DNA of 15,132 nt from Trachipleistophora hominis (GCA_000316135.1 JH993996.1:40626-55757), one strand, 5' to 3'; positions 1 to 9,073 are shown, numbered from the stretch's first letter. The notes: generated from the letters alone by a model not told the origin. Made by a program: numbers and translations.

Positions 1-12
1 AAGAAAGATGTA

Positions 13-918
13 ATGGACATCATGAATGAAGGCTCTTGTGAAATGACCCGGTTCGTGCGTCGAGTCATACCTGGTACAGGGAATCCGACCAGAAATTTGC
101 CAGGCAATGACCGAATCGCCGATCATCGGTTTAAAAGCCGATTTAAAGTCGAACATATTACATTTAAAAATTACCAAGACAAGTTTATCCGATACGATGA
201 TCTCTCGCCCGTAGAGAAATATGAATTGTACCGTTACGCTGTGTTCATGCTTACCTCGACCGTGTCAGCGAACAAACTCTCGTTTTTCAAGAAAATTATG
301 AAATTCGGAAACAATGACAAAACTGAGGTGTGCCACATTCATCCGTTTATATTCAAAATCATGGATTTTATTAAAACAAAGCGTGCGAATTACCATGGTA
401 TATTTCGCTGCTCGGGGGATTACCGCGCAAGTACGCGCTTGTACGAGAGGTTCATCGCAGGCGACGTGTTCGATCTCAATACTACGGATGTGAGAAACAT
501 CGTTGCGTTCTTCAAGATTTATCTCAAAAAGAAAGTGAACGGCATATTCTCCTTCGATATTCTAGATACGCTCTACGAGACTGCCAAGCACAGATCATCA
601 CCATCCATCAACTACCTGCTTTTCTATCTTCCGTTCTGCTTTGTGGGCGATAAGAGGAGGTTTCTTATAGGATTGATCGATATGTTTAAGGAGATTGATC
701 AACATAAGAATGAGAACGATATGCCCATTCCAAACCTGGTGCGGTGCATAGCACCCTCGTTGTTTCCTGATACGCGGTTGAAGAGCATTGAGACTGTGTT
801 TTACCAGACGTGGGCCGTACAAAAGCTGTTCGACATTGATTTAGAGAAAGTGCCTAAGCCGCTTTTGGAGTTCTCACACGTTTACGTGGTAGAGAAGAGT
901 TCGTTCTCGATTTGTTAA
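13..918 (+). CDS. RhoGAP-domain protein (Rho-family GTPase-activating protein), possibly 5'-partial
   Basis: RhoGAP domains stimulate GTP hydrolysis by Rho/Rac/Cdc42-type GTPases, which control actin and polarity in the cytosol and at membranes. Seen here: residues about 107-290 read as a RhoGAP fold. The arginine-finger motif GIFRCSG places the catalytic Arg at R132. FFKIYLKK contains the conserved Lys (K168). NLVRCIAPSLF (241-251) matches the family's conserved Asn and the Pro of the C-terminal helix. All three signature sites are intact, so activity is expected. Residues 1-105 are basic and match no domain I recognise. The frame is open upstream to base 1 (codons for K, K, D, V), so the true start may lie outside the window; ATGs at 13, 22 and 43 are alternatives. 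The gene is visibly GC-richer, with many G/C third positions, than every other gene here. The RhoGAP call is firm; the partner GTPase is unknown. Confidence 0.85.
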   Translation: MDIMNEGSCEMTRFVRRVIPGTGNPTRNLPGNDRIADHRFKSRFKVEHITFKNYQDKFIRYDDLSPVEKYELYRYAVFMLTSTVSANKLSFFKKIMKFGNNDKTEVCHIHPFIFKIMDFIKTKRANYHGIFRCSGDYRASTRLYERFIAGDVFDLNTTDVRNIVAFFKIYLKKKVNGIFSFDILDTLYETAKHRSSPSINYLLFYLPFCFVGDKRRFLIGLIDMFKEIDQHKNENDMPIPNLVRCIAPSLFPDTRLKSIETVFYQTWAVQKLFDIDLEKVPKPLLEFSHVYVVEKSSFSIC

Positions 919-1739
919 GAATGCAGGTTGTATTGGAACGTAATATGCACCGTAATGTGTAGGATGCCTGTGCTAGCGCTATGCAGATTTAAAGTACGAT
1001 TCGCTATGCTGTATCAAATGTTACGAACAATTGATCAAGGCACGGATTATATACAGCCAACTTTTCGACATGATTGATTAATAAAGTACTTTTATTAATA
1101 CGGGTGATCAGACATCACGTTCAGTTTATTATCATAAAAATGATGAATTTATGTATTTTACTTCTTATTTGCCGGATATTGGGGACGTTTACATCCATCG
1201 CAAATACATTACTCTATTTTAGGCAGTTTGATACAAATATTTACTAATTAAACGTTGACACGTTGAAGAGTATTAGACCGTAACGTTCTCCGTGGTGTAT
1301 TTTGGTATGTTACTGTGCAAAAAATAGAATTACGCGTGGTTTTATGAACCTGTGAATGTCCCTACGTTGTTTATATTGCCATACTGAGCGTTTACCGCTT
1401 GAATTATTAAAAAGTAGTTGTTATGAATCGTATTCGTTCAAGGAGGTAAAGAAATGGTGAAATGTATTTGTGAAAATAACAATCCTTTTTAAACACTAAA
1501 CAATTTAATTAAACATAACGATTAAAGTGTATAGTTTTATATTTGCTGTTCAGAGGCTATATTCTAGTTAGAGTTGACACGGTGGATATTAATTTAACCG
1601 ATCAAATGAAGATATTGTTATGCATTGGCTCAAATAGACGGATTATACTTTAATAAATGAGGTAACTAAGTACAAAAAATGACATGTAAATAGAAACTCG
1701 GGCTAAAACTGAACTCATTGACATTCTCAACCAAAAAAG
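919..1739. other. Spacer between RhoGAP gene and tRNA-Glu
   Basis: No gene is recognised. The first 160 bases keep the higher GC of the RhoGAP gene and continue its reading frame without a stop from 919 to the TGA at 1075-1077, including an ATG at 964 that opens a 37-codon frame. I do not call it a gene, but it may be decayed coding sequence. From about 1080 the sequence is ordinary AT-rich spacer. Confidence 0.5.
1733..1738 (-). terminator. RNA polymerase III terminator of tRNA-Glu
   Basis: Six consecutive T residues on the tRNA sense strand begin two bases after the discriminator base. This is the standard Pol III termination signal and sits where expected. Confidence 0.85.
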
Positions 1740-1811
1740 TTCCCTAACCGAGAATCGAACTCGGGCCGCCGGTGTGAAAGACCGGTATCCTAACCACTGG
1801 ACCATTAGGGA
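1740..1811 (-). tRNA. tRNA-Glu (anticodon UUC)
   Basis: On the minus strand a full cloverleaf folds. A 7-bp acceptor stem (TCCCTAA with TTAGGGA) has an A discriminator at 1740. The D arm contains AGTGGTTA. The anticodon stem is CCGGT/ACCGG, and its loop CTTTCAC puts the anticodon TTC at 1776-1778. The T arm is CCGAG-TTCGATT-CTCGG. The internal Pol III A box reads TGGTCCAGTGG and the B box GAGTTCGATTC, both close to consensus. There is no intron, and CCA is not encoded, as is normal for eukaryotes. It decodes GAA and, by wobble, GAG. Confidence 0.97.
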
Positions 1812-1928
1812 TTACACCTATAAATTATGTTTGGTAATAACACATGTTGCTGTTGTAATTTTGATGAAGGCGTTATAACTGATTACAAAGAATATTAGTA
1901 GTACAAGAAAATTTACGAATATAAGAAT

Positions 1929-2213
1929 TTACTCGTTTATTTGGGTTTGGTTTCGTCTGTATAGGGCAAAGAACTGTACAGCCTGTCTAAATCTATTTTT
2001 AACAACAAAATAGCACACCATCACCAAAAGAACTAAAATAATTTCTAAAAATAATAGTCCTATTGTAAATAACAGTACATCAGAATCACCAAATGACCAT
2101 ATAACGGTGTTCTGGCTATTAGGAGATGTTGTTTCTTTTATAACCAGCGAATTGGTTACCGGTTCATATGTGGTTTCGTTTGAAAGACGCATTGCTATTT
2201 TACTTTGTCTCAT
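1929..2213 (-). CDS. Hypothetical single-pass membrane protein (94 aa)
   Basis: I do not recognise this protein. It begins at a true ATG (2211-2213), with an alternative in-frame ATG at 2192. Residues 1-45 are polar and rich in Ser/Thr/Asn, with one N-glycosylation sequon (NET at 12-14). Residues 46-71 form a long uninterrupted hydrophobic stretch consistent with one transmembrane helix. A basic tail follows (K72, R74, R76, R86, R87), suggesting the C-terminus stays cytosolic. There is no N-terminal signal peptide. It lies 117 bases upstream of the tRNA gene, on the same strand. The nearest C-rich stretch is about 55-65 bases before the ATG, too far to match the pattern at PDCD5 and SRP68. 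Either a real lineage-specific small membrane protein or a chance open frame is possible; the well-formed helix followed by a basic anchor favours a gene only modestly. Confidence 0.45.
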   Translation of the reverse strand: MRQSKIAMRLSNETTYEPVTNSLVIKETTSPNSQNTVIWSFGDSDVLLFTIGLLFLEIILVLLVMVCYFVVKNRFRQAVQFFALYRRNQTQINE

Positions 2214-3263
2214 TAAATATATTTGTTAATACATGTCATGGCCTGTAAAGCACATATTTGGAAGGAGGGACGGGCAATTAATTTTTGAGATCTAAATGAT
2301 TGAGTGATGCCAATCTGGATAATTAAATGACATGCTTTTGAAGTATTAACAGGTAGAGAGCTTGAATGCTGAGTATCAAAACAAAAATACTTACGTTACC
2401 TGGAAGATAATTAATAACTAGGAGAATAAGCGGCATCTAAATTATATTTTATTGTTCATCTGTAACAGATTTGATATAAAGGTAGATCTATATGTCTTTT
2501 GGTTGGTTTTGATTGATTTTTTATGATATGCTCGCAAAAATCATTTTACGGTGATCTGCAATATAAAAGTTTCATTGATCCATTATATAATTTACGTATT
2601 ATCAGTGATCAAACAATAAAATACATAATTATTTACCGTATTCTTGTGTTAAATACCAGCAGAACGATATTACGAAGATAATTATTGCGCATGTTTAAGC
2701 CTATTATACTATTTCATTTGTAATTTACATGTCATTTTATTAAATTTTAGTGAAAGGCTTCATTCATGGTAATAAAGCCATAAAATATTCGCAAATCTGC
2801 TTTCATGGTGTTATCTCATAACTATAAAACGATTACTGATTAAGTGTTTGGTGGTCGTAGTAGAAGTATTTTACCGTTTTTGTCTTAAAAGCATATTTAT
2901 CTATTAACCTCAACAGCTCAACGTACGTGTTCTAAGTTTTTAGAACTAATTATGATTTCTGGCCCCATTTAAATTAACTTTTCTTTCTTGGATATCATTC
3001 CGTGGAGTCATTCCTAATCTTCTAGATGGATTATTATAAATAATATTTGTCATGACAATCAAAACGAGTGTTTATCGATCAAGCATTATATTATTGATCT
3101 CGAAAACAATGACCCATCCCATTGCTAATTATAACTAATATCCCTATTCGTTACTTATACCTAAATCTTTGACAGTTAATTGTTACTGACCGGCATTAAA
3201 CCTATGTTCTGAATTATCCCTCAAAAAGCACAAATTTTTTACCCATTTATACACTGCCCCAGA
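2214..3263. other. Spacer between small membrane protein and PDCD5 gene
   Basis: These 1,050 AT-rich bases separate two divergently transcribed genes and so should hold both promoters. I see no RNA gene, open frame of note or repeat copy. The only feature I can defend is the TATA-like and CCCC pair just before the PDCD5 start, listed separately. Confidence 0.6.
3246..3260 (+). promoter_or_regulatory. TATA-like plus CCC start-proximal signal of the PDCD5 gene
   Basis: TTTATA at 3246-3251 is followed by CCCC at 3257-3260, which lies 4 to 7 bases before the ATG. Microsporidian genes are known to carry a CCC-like motif directly upstream of the start codon, with a very short 5' untranslated leader. 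The same spacing recurs before the SRP68 start. This supports the chosen start codon. Confidence 0.55.
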
Positions 3264-3521
3264 ATGTCCCAACAGCCCAACACTGACCAGCTTCTTGCAT
3301 CCATTCTAGAACCGGCCTCATTGACAAGATTTAATCGTATCAAATTGTACAATAAAGATCGTGCTAAAAAGATAGAAAATGAATTAATTAGACTTTATAA
3401 AAGTGGGCGTGTGCAAAGACAGATAAATGAAGATGAATTCGAAGAATTTGTGAGTAATTTGTGCAAGGAAAATGCACCACGTATTGTCGTGATGAGAAAA
3501 CGAAATGAAGGGGACCTGTAA
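3264..3521 (+). CDS. PDCD5: PDCD5 (TFAR19) family protein, shortened
   Basis: PDCD5 is a small helical DNA-binding and chaperone-associated protein conserved from archaea to animals; in eukaryotes it is linked to the CCT chaperonin and to nuclear complexes. Seen here: residues 11-20 carry the family's ILxPxAxxR-like entry into the three-helix core. RIKLYNKDRAKKIENELIRL (25-44) matches the core helix pattern of the archaeal and eukaryotic members. SGRVQRQINEDEFEEFV (47-63) matches the following turn and third helix. RIVVMRKR (73-80) corresponds to the basic C-terminal strand. At 85 residues it is well below the usual 110-135; the extended N-terminal helix and most of the acidic tail are missing. 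No upstream in-frame ATG is near, and the CCCC motif supports this start. It converges on the unknown gene at 3859-4902. The family call is strong; the cellular role here is inferred. Confidence 0.88.
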   Translation: MSQQPNTDQLLASILEPASLTRFNRIKLYNKDRAKKIENELIRLYKSGRVQRQINEDEFEEFVSNLCKENAPRIVVMRKRNEGDL

Positions 3522-3858
3522 ATCAGGCGATGGTATTAAAAAATATTTCACTACACGATTGGTAAGGATATTATAACATACACACTTAAATAACATTTTT
3601 GGGCAGAGTTTATTGTTTTTTACTGATTTGGGCTTTACATCACAAATAGTTGTGACGTTAGTTACCGCTTCTTTTAGACAAATTTTTTTCATATTAATAA
3701 AATAATTGCGTGGAAACATGTTCGTACGCTCATAAATTGATTATTTCTCATAAACAAAAATATTTTATTTGTATTACGCCGAACGTTTGATTATAATTTG
3801 CATGCATAATATTTGTTGCTAGCACCAATTGCAATTAACGTATGTATTGTGATTAAGA
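3522..3858. other. Convergent spacer between PDCD5 and the 347-aa protein gene
   Basis: These 337 bases lie between two genes that converge, so they should hold both 3' ends. ATTAAA at 3535-3540, 14 bases after the PDCD5 stop, is a plausible polyadenylation-signal variant. Long minus-strand open frames running back into PDCD5 are shadows of that gene. Nothing else is seen. Confidence 0.5.
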
Positions 3859-4902
3859 CTATTTTTTTGTTATTTCTTTGAAATAATCGTTTACGATTCT
3901 ATTCAGGTAAATGTTTTCTTCGTCTTTTTTATACCACCCCCGAATGGTTTGAAGCTCTTTTTCTAGAAGATGGTGGTACGCCTCATGAAAGAACCCCCTT
4001 AAAATTAAAATTTTTAGAATCATCACATCCTCTTTCACGATGCATTCAATAAAATTATAAAGTTTCCCCATGTGTTTGGTGTTATCTAGCCATTTCTGCC
4101 TGTATTCTTCGATAAAATAAACTAGAACTAATCTTTTATCGTTTTCCAGTTTATATCCCGTTTTGTTTTGTAAGTATTCAATAGATGCTTTGAAATATGG
4201 TAGCGCTTCGCATTTTATAGGGATTTTAAGAGGATCATTAAGGAAATTAATACTTTTGTCTTTAAAGGATTTTTTGGGACTAATTTGTATAAGATGTAAT
4301 AAACTGTCAAATTGCGGAAAATAATAATCTAATTTTTTGATGTAGGCTCGTACTTCTTTGTACTTACTGTGCACTATCATCTTACACAGATAATCGTAAT
4401 CGAGTGCATTAAGAATTTTTGTGGCTGTATCATAATCTAAACCGATACATTTAAGAAGTAACATGAAATACTTGTGCTGCTGTGTTATTTGTCTCTCGTC
4501 TTCCGCGAATAGCTCGTTAATCGACATATTCTTTATTCTTTGTTCCATACAAATGAGCGTAAGAGGTGTTAATTCTTGTCTGTTCTGAAGAACCTGTAAT
4601 TGCTCATTTGGGTCCAAGCGTATGGCAAGATCATAGAAATATTGTATATCAATGTTGGCAATACCAGACATACTCTTTTCAAAAAACATAAAAAGGAAAT
4701 ACATCTTTAGATGACACACGCTTATGGTGTTACGTTTAATAATTTTCTTTATACCTAATCGTTTTAAAACATGCTTAAGCACCTTTGTAGGCGAATAATC
4801 AAATAAGGGGATTGTATTAGCACTTTTATCATAGAGCGAGATTATAAAACTTCTAGCTTCGGCATTTTCTGATAAGTATTTGTTAATTTTTGTCAAGTTC
4901 AT
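3859..4902 (-). CDS. Unknown all-helical protein (347 aa)
   Basis: I do not recognise this protein. It starts at ATG 4900-4902 with an in-frame TGA 18 bases upstream, so the start is secure, and ends with TAG. The sequence is almost entirely predicted helix: a basic Leu/Lys-rich section (KHVLKRLGIKKIIKRN, 43-58), a hydrophobic stretch rich in Phe (YFLFMFFEK, about 68-76), and repeated amphipathic helices with Tyr and Leu. The last third (about 255-347) reads like an alpha-solenoid, with leucine-rich helices joined by short turns. There are no Cys/His clusters, Walker motifs, signal peptide or convincing transmembrane segment. A helical scaffold (nucleoporin-, Vps- or HEAT-like) would fit the look, but no family motif supports choosing one. 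Composition and continuous frame length make it a real gene. It converges on PDCD5 and faces a very large empty spacer upstream. Confidence 0.85.
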   Translation of the reverse strand: MNLTKINKYLSENAEARSFIISLYDKSANTIPLFDYSPTKVLKHVLKRLGIKKIIKRNTISVCHLKMYFLFMFFEKSMSGIANIDIQYFYDLAIRLDPNEQLQVLQNRQELTPLTLICMEQRIKNMSINELFAEDERQITQQHKYFMLLLKCIGLDYDTATKILNALDYDYLCKMIVHSKYKEVRAYIKKLDYYFPQFDSLLHLIQISPKKSFKDKSINFLNDPLKIPIKCEALPYFKASIEYLQNKTGYKLENDKRLVLVYFIEEYRQKWLDNTKHMGKLYNFIECIVKEDVMILKILILRGFFHEAYHHLLEKELQTIRGWYKKDEENIYLNRIVNDYFKEITKK

Positions 4903-4921
4903 TGCTGACCGTCTAAATCAA

Positions 4922-4925
4922 GGGG
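4922..4925 (-). promoter_or_regulatory. Possible CCC signal of the 347-aa protein gene
   Basis: CCCC on the minus strand lies 20-23 bases before the ATG. The motif is rare in this AT-rich spacer, but the distance is greater than the 4-7 bases seen at PDCD5 and SRP68, so it may be chance. Confidence 0.3.
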
Positions 4926-5820
4926 CTAGTAAAAGAACCGTTTACAATTTATGTATGAAAACACGATGGAATATCGGTAAGGCGCTTGTTAAGAATTTTA
5001 AAATCTGCATCATACAGCTTTACATGAATGCACTAAAAAAATACATACGTTAATATTATCTGCTACTATTGTATATTTAGTATATGCTTATTTGTATTAT
5101 CAACTGTTTAATTGTATTAAATGCACGTATAGAATGATGTGTCACGTTCAACCTTTTCGTTCCCATTGCTAATATAAATGCGGCATTACATATCAATCGG
5201 GTGGTGTAATATATTTAAAATATGCAAATTATTTACAACTATTCATTAATTATTATTTTATTCTAAGTAATTATGTTAGTACGGTGGTTATTAATGTATA
5301 TATCAGCATATATAACATTGAAAAGTATTTGTTTCGTTTTTAAATGTTTTTATAAATATAAAACCATATTCAACTCAATTATTAAAAATTAAACGTTTAT
5401 CCGAAATTAACTTGTAGTGATGATAAATAAAAATACTTTTAGAAAAGACAACCCGAAATTTTCCTACAAAATTTTAACGCTTGATTCAAAAAACAACTAT
5501 TTTTTATAGCTGTTTATGTTTACTTGTAAAAAGTTGCGGTTTCGTATGGTGCATTACGTACAGTTCATATATTTTTTTAAGATTGTTTAATTTGTTAAAC
5601 CACTTCTCCATTTAAATATCGTATAATTACACATATTAATTTTTTTCAATGAATCAAAGATAGCTTGTTGTACATAGCTCTTATTTCATACCGTAGAATT
5701 AATCATACAAATGTAACATAACATTAGAATGAAATGCGGCTACAGTAAAGTATTCGAAAGAGATTTATTCGATGGCAAAATTCAGATTTATTACTGTTAG
5801 TCATAAACTAAATAATTCCT

Positions 5821-5899
5821 CTTTTACTAAAGTCAGTTTAATTATCTCCTTCATATTTACCACCTAACAAACAACACTCTTCTGGTCCGCTGGGACCGA
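5821..5899 (-). repeat. Dispersed hairpin repeat, copy D
   Basis: Read on the minus strand, this copy starts with a GGTCCCAGCGGACC hairpin (5-bp stem, 4-base loop) followed by AGAAGAG and an AT-rich tail. By hand count it differs from copy B (12429-12507) at about 12 of 78 columns without any gap, and 27 consecutive bases of the tail are identical. That is far beyond chance in this window. It is the only copy in opposite orientation and outside the 11450-13415 spacer. Confidence 0.75.
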
Positions 5900-6847
5900 C
5901 CATGGCCACGACTAAATAGCACATATAGGTCGGGAAATTTTTATTGGTTCGCTTGAACATTTTGTAACGTATGAAATGTGCTAAATTTATATATTTTTAT
6001 GTTTCCGTAGTAAAAAAATCTTTTAAATGGTGACAACTATTGTTGTCGTAGCGTCGCACGCCGTTTCATAGGTGAAAAATGTTCTGTCTCATGAAAAACG
6101 CAGAAGGCTTAAATAAAGTTAGTTATGACTGTGAAAATTAACTAAATCTTATGTCAGATTTAAGTATAGTAAATTCCTTTGGTAAAAACGGCGATTGACC
6201 TATAGAATATGAAAAATAAATGTATTATTACATAATAACAACGTTGAAAAATAAGTTATCATGAGTTATGTTCGTGTAATGGTATTTTTTCCGTGTTTTA
6301 TGGCATATCCAATGTTTGCAGGTCAAAGGATGGGCTTTCCTGTGTTGTCATGGTTTAAGATCTACTTTAGCGTTATTGCTTTCTGTAATGAAATAAAACC
6401 TCATAGCTGCCTTAAGGAGATGCTAGATACTGCAAAATTGAAGAAATGTGCAATATAATTGTAAATATCTAATTAGGTGCTATTTATTGTGCGAAGTTGT
6501 AAAACTTTTCAATCTGTATCGTTTACGACATAATAAACGTTCCTACTTTAACTATTGTAATTTATACAGCCCATTTCACACACTTGAAGATGTTTTAATT
6601 GTGTTACAATAATGATTATTTAGTTCTTAGATAAAAATCAATTAAGTAATTTTTATCATATTTTAGTTAATCCTCTTCTCAGTTATTATCGTTATAATAA
6701 TAAACATTCGAATTCTTATCTCTCAACCTCTCACAAATAAAAATATTAAACTGAAAAATGTCATGTAAAATTGTGATATAAGTAATAGTACGTTTTATGA
6801 CAAATGCTTTAACGTTTCTTTGCCATTCAGTATCAAATCAACATTTT

Positions 6848-6872
6848 ACGGCGATATATCTTTCATCGCCGT
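6848..6872. other. Perfect 8-bp stem-loop
   Basis: ACGGCGAT (6848-6855) pairs perfectly with ATCGCCGT (6865-6872) around a 9-base loop. The stem is GC-rich in an otherwise AT-rich stretch. No gene is adjacent, and no T-run follows that would suggest a terminator. Confidence 0.45.
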
Positions 6873-7310
6873 CTTAGCATCCCAGCTGGTTGTAATATCA
6901 GAAACATTGTGTTTTGATTAACTGCAGTTACACATGTCATCTTTTCTCGAAACAGTTTTGCATTATCACACGTAATACTACGCTGCAAGGCAAGATACAT
7001 CAAACTTCATGTAAACACGTTTCTCATTCGGCCTAGTAGGGCGCAATAAAACTGTTTCCGATATCTTTTAAGGCATATTGTTAACGGCCTGGCTGAATGA
7101 AAAAACTGATCGTACATTACATTAATATTAAATACGTATACAATCATAAACTATTCTTATCCAATTAAAATAACCAACTAATTTTATTACTCCATATTTA
7201 TTAATTATACATGGATTGTCTGCCAATTATAAAAGAGGAGTACATGTAAGCTTCTAATTATAAGCATATGACTGAAGTAATTACTCATGATGATATATCA
7301 CGATCATTCA

Positions 7311-7328
7311 TTTATCAATATTGATAAA
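7311..7328. other. Perfect 18-bp palindrome
   Basis: TTTATCAATATTGATAAA equals its own reverse complement. It is AT-rich, so it may be chance. A dimeric protein-binding site is the alternative, but no gene lies nearby. Confidence 0.35.
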
Positions 7329-8223
7329 AATAGTCATTAACGTTCATAGAATTTAGCCAGAAAATTTTTTGTAGTACTTTTCTAAACCTTCTTTAATTTT
7401 CTGCTAGCTCACCACTAAACCATCGAAATATCAATTGAAAACGTTTATTAATACATAAAATACATTATTATACATAATAATATTTACAGAGTAGCATGTA
7501 TAAGAGATTGCATCACACTATGACAGGTTTAGGTGATTGGTGAAGATGTCTAAAAGGAGTTTCATTATGTAGCTATGAAATTATTGAATAACATTTTATC
7601 AAATAACACTCTATACGAGGATGTGTTTTAATTAATGTGTACGCGACTCTCAACATATTAGAAAAACTGTATGATAATAAAATGAAAAGATATTAATTAA
7701 ATACACTCAAAGAACGTACATGCTAGAACACACGTTCTTCTCAACATGTCGTTATATGTCAAATTATCTGCTCAATAAAGTAATCATGCTCTCCTTAAAG
7801 GCAGTGAATCAAACGCGGTATAAATAAAATATATGACATGACCGAATAACTTTTAAATTCCCTTTTTAATTTAACAAGAGATAAAAACGAAACGTTCACG
7901 CATCAAACAGTTACTGGAATGCTTATTCATTGCAATATATGCTCTAGTGATCTGACATATATTCTCATACACTACTGCCAAAACAGAATATCACATTTTT
8001 AACGCAACACAAACGTGATAGAATTGATCTTTAACAACCAAGCACAGTGTTTTAGAACGGAATAGTTACTTAACACGTATTCATTATAAACATAAGTTTT
8101 ATCATTGATCTTTCCTGCTAAGTGACAAATAACATTGTATTATAGGAGATGATGAATAGGAACTAATAATATCTGTTGTTTTATACGTCTATAAACAAAC
8201 ACAATTTGGTTTGTATCATCCTT

Positions 8224-8230
8224 TATAATA
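8224..8230 (+). promoter_or_regulatory. TATA-like element upstream of the RCHY1 homologue
   Basis: TATAATA lies 25-31 bases before the ATG at 8255, the spacing seen for the TATA-like element of SRP68. No CCC motif follows it. In AT-rich DNA this is weak evidence on its own. Confidence 0.3.
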
Positions 8231-8254
8231 ACTAATCTTTATTTATGTATCATT

Positions 8255-9040
8255 ATGTCCTTTACAAATACTAAAAAAATCGCTTCTCCTTTGTTCATGG
8301 CGACGATTGAAAGCTTTGGATGCAAACACTACAGAAGAAAGTGTTTAATCATCACAGACTGTTGTAAACGCACATATCCATGTAGACTTTGTCACGACCA
8401 CAACGAGGATCATAGGATGATTAGGCACCGAACGAAGTATATGCTATGTCTGTGCTGCGGAATGATACAAGGAGCGAGCCAATTCTGTATCATGTGCAAG
8501 GTAAAAATGGCAAATTATTTCTGCAAAACTTGTAAGTTTTGGACAGATTCGCTTGGTGTATTCCATTGCAAACAGTGCAAAGTATGCAGAGTGGGCAATA
8601 AGAATGCATTTTTTCACTGCTCTGATTGCAATGCATGCCTTCCTAGAGAATTGCTGAATAACCATAACCACGTGGAGAATACACTGAAGAGCACGTGTCC
8701 TATCTGTGCCGAATTTATGTTTGAAAGCGTAAACGATGTCGTACTACTAAACTGTGGCCATTCAATACACTTCGCATGTTTCAAAGTTTACAAAGAGTCA
8801 TCGTTTCAGTGTCCTGTATGCTTGAAGTCGGCTGGAAATACAAAAGTTTTGAATGAACGAATTGATTGCATATTGAACAGCAATGTTAATTTGAATGCAA
8901 AGCGACAAAATTATATGTGCCAGGTATCGTGCTTCGATTGTCAGTCTGTGAGCAAGACTATTTACACGTTTTTATACAACAAGTGTGTTAAATGCGGGTC
9001 TTATAATACACGTATTAACGAGCTTTATAAGACGGAATAA
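8255..9040 (+). CDS. RCHY1: RING finger and CHY zinc finger E3 ubiquitin ligase (RCHY1/Pirh2 family)
   Basis: Pirh2-type proteins are E3 ubiquitin ligases that pass ubiquitin from an E2 to target proteins. Four zinc modules are visible in the family order. The CHY finger (about 23-81) has C23, H25, C36, C37, C43, C46, H48, H53, C65, C68, C78 and C81. The CTCHY finger (90-139) has C90, C93, H104, C105, C108, C111, H121, C122, C125, C128 and H137. The RING-H2 (148-189) is C148-C151-C167-H169-H172-C175-C186-C189, all eight ligands intact. A C-terminal zinc ribbon has C226, C229, C244 and C247. At 261 residues it has the same length as human RCHY1, unlike the shortened genes around it. ATG 8255 is the first start; the in-frame ATG at 8297 would leave 8 residues before C23 and is equally acceptable. 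The targets are unknown, and the well-known animal target p53 is not expected in fungi. Confidence 0.93.
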   Translation: MSFTNTKKIASPLFMATIESFGCKHYRRKCLIITDCCKRTYPCRLCHDHNEDHRMIRHRTKYMLCLCCGMIQGASQFCIMCKVKMANYFCKTCKFWTDSLGVFHCKQCKVCRVGNKNAFFHCSDCNACLPRELLNNHNHVENTLKSTCPICAEFMFESVNDVVLLNCGHSIHFACFKVYKESSFQCPVCLKSAGNTKVLNERIDCILNSNVNLNAKRQNYMCQVSCFDCQSVSKTIYTFLYNKCVKCGSYNTRINELYKTE

Positions 9041-9063
9041 TTTTATAGAGAATATATCACAAA

Positions 9064-9073
9064 AATAAATAAA
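9064..9073 (+). terminator. Likely polyadenylation signal of the RCHY1 homologue
   Basis: Two overlapping AATAAA hexamers lie 24-33 bases after the stop codon, a reasonable place for a short 3' untranslated region. The AT-rich background makes chance matches common. Confidence 0.4.

Larger units (their letters stand above)
4903..8254. other. Large gene-poor spacer (about 3.35 kb)
   Basis: No gene is convincing in this stretch. It holds one copy of the GGTCC-hairpin repeat (5821-5899, minus strand), a perfect 8-bp stem-loop at 6848-6872, a 6-bp stem-loop at 6032-6047, a perfect 18-bp palindrome at 7311-7328, and one 65-codon open frame at 6261-6458 that I reject. No tRNA B box or other RNA gene was found on either strand. 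Such a length without genes is unusual for compact microsporidian genomes and fits an expanded one. Confidence 0.6.

Noticed and set aside
964..1077. 37-codon ATG frame downstream of RhoGAP
   Set aside because: It is part of the in-frame continuation of RhoGAP and too short to support as a separate gene; kept only as a finding.
3384..3719. 111-codon minus-strand frame overlapping PDCD5
   Set aside because: It runs antisense through a gene with firm family identity and has no recognisable content; a shadow frame.
6261..6458. 65-codon ATG frame encoding a hydrophobic, Met/Phe-rich peptide
   Set aside because: No recognisable motif, no CCC or good upstream signal, unclear membrane pattern, and a length within chance expectation for a 3.35-kb spacer.
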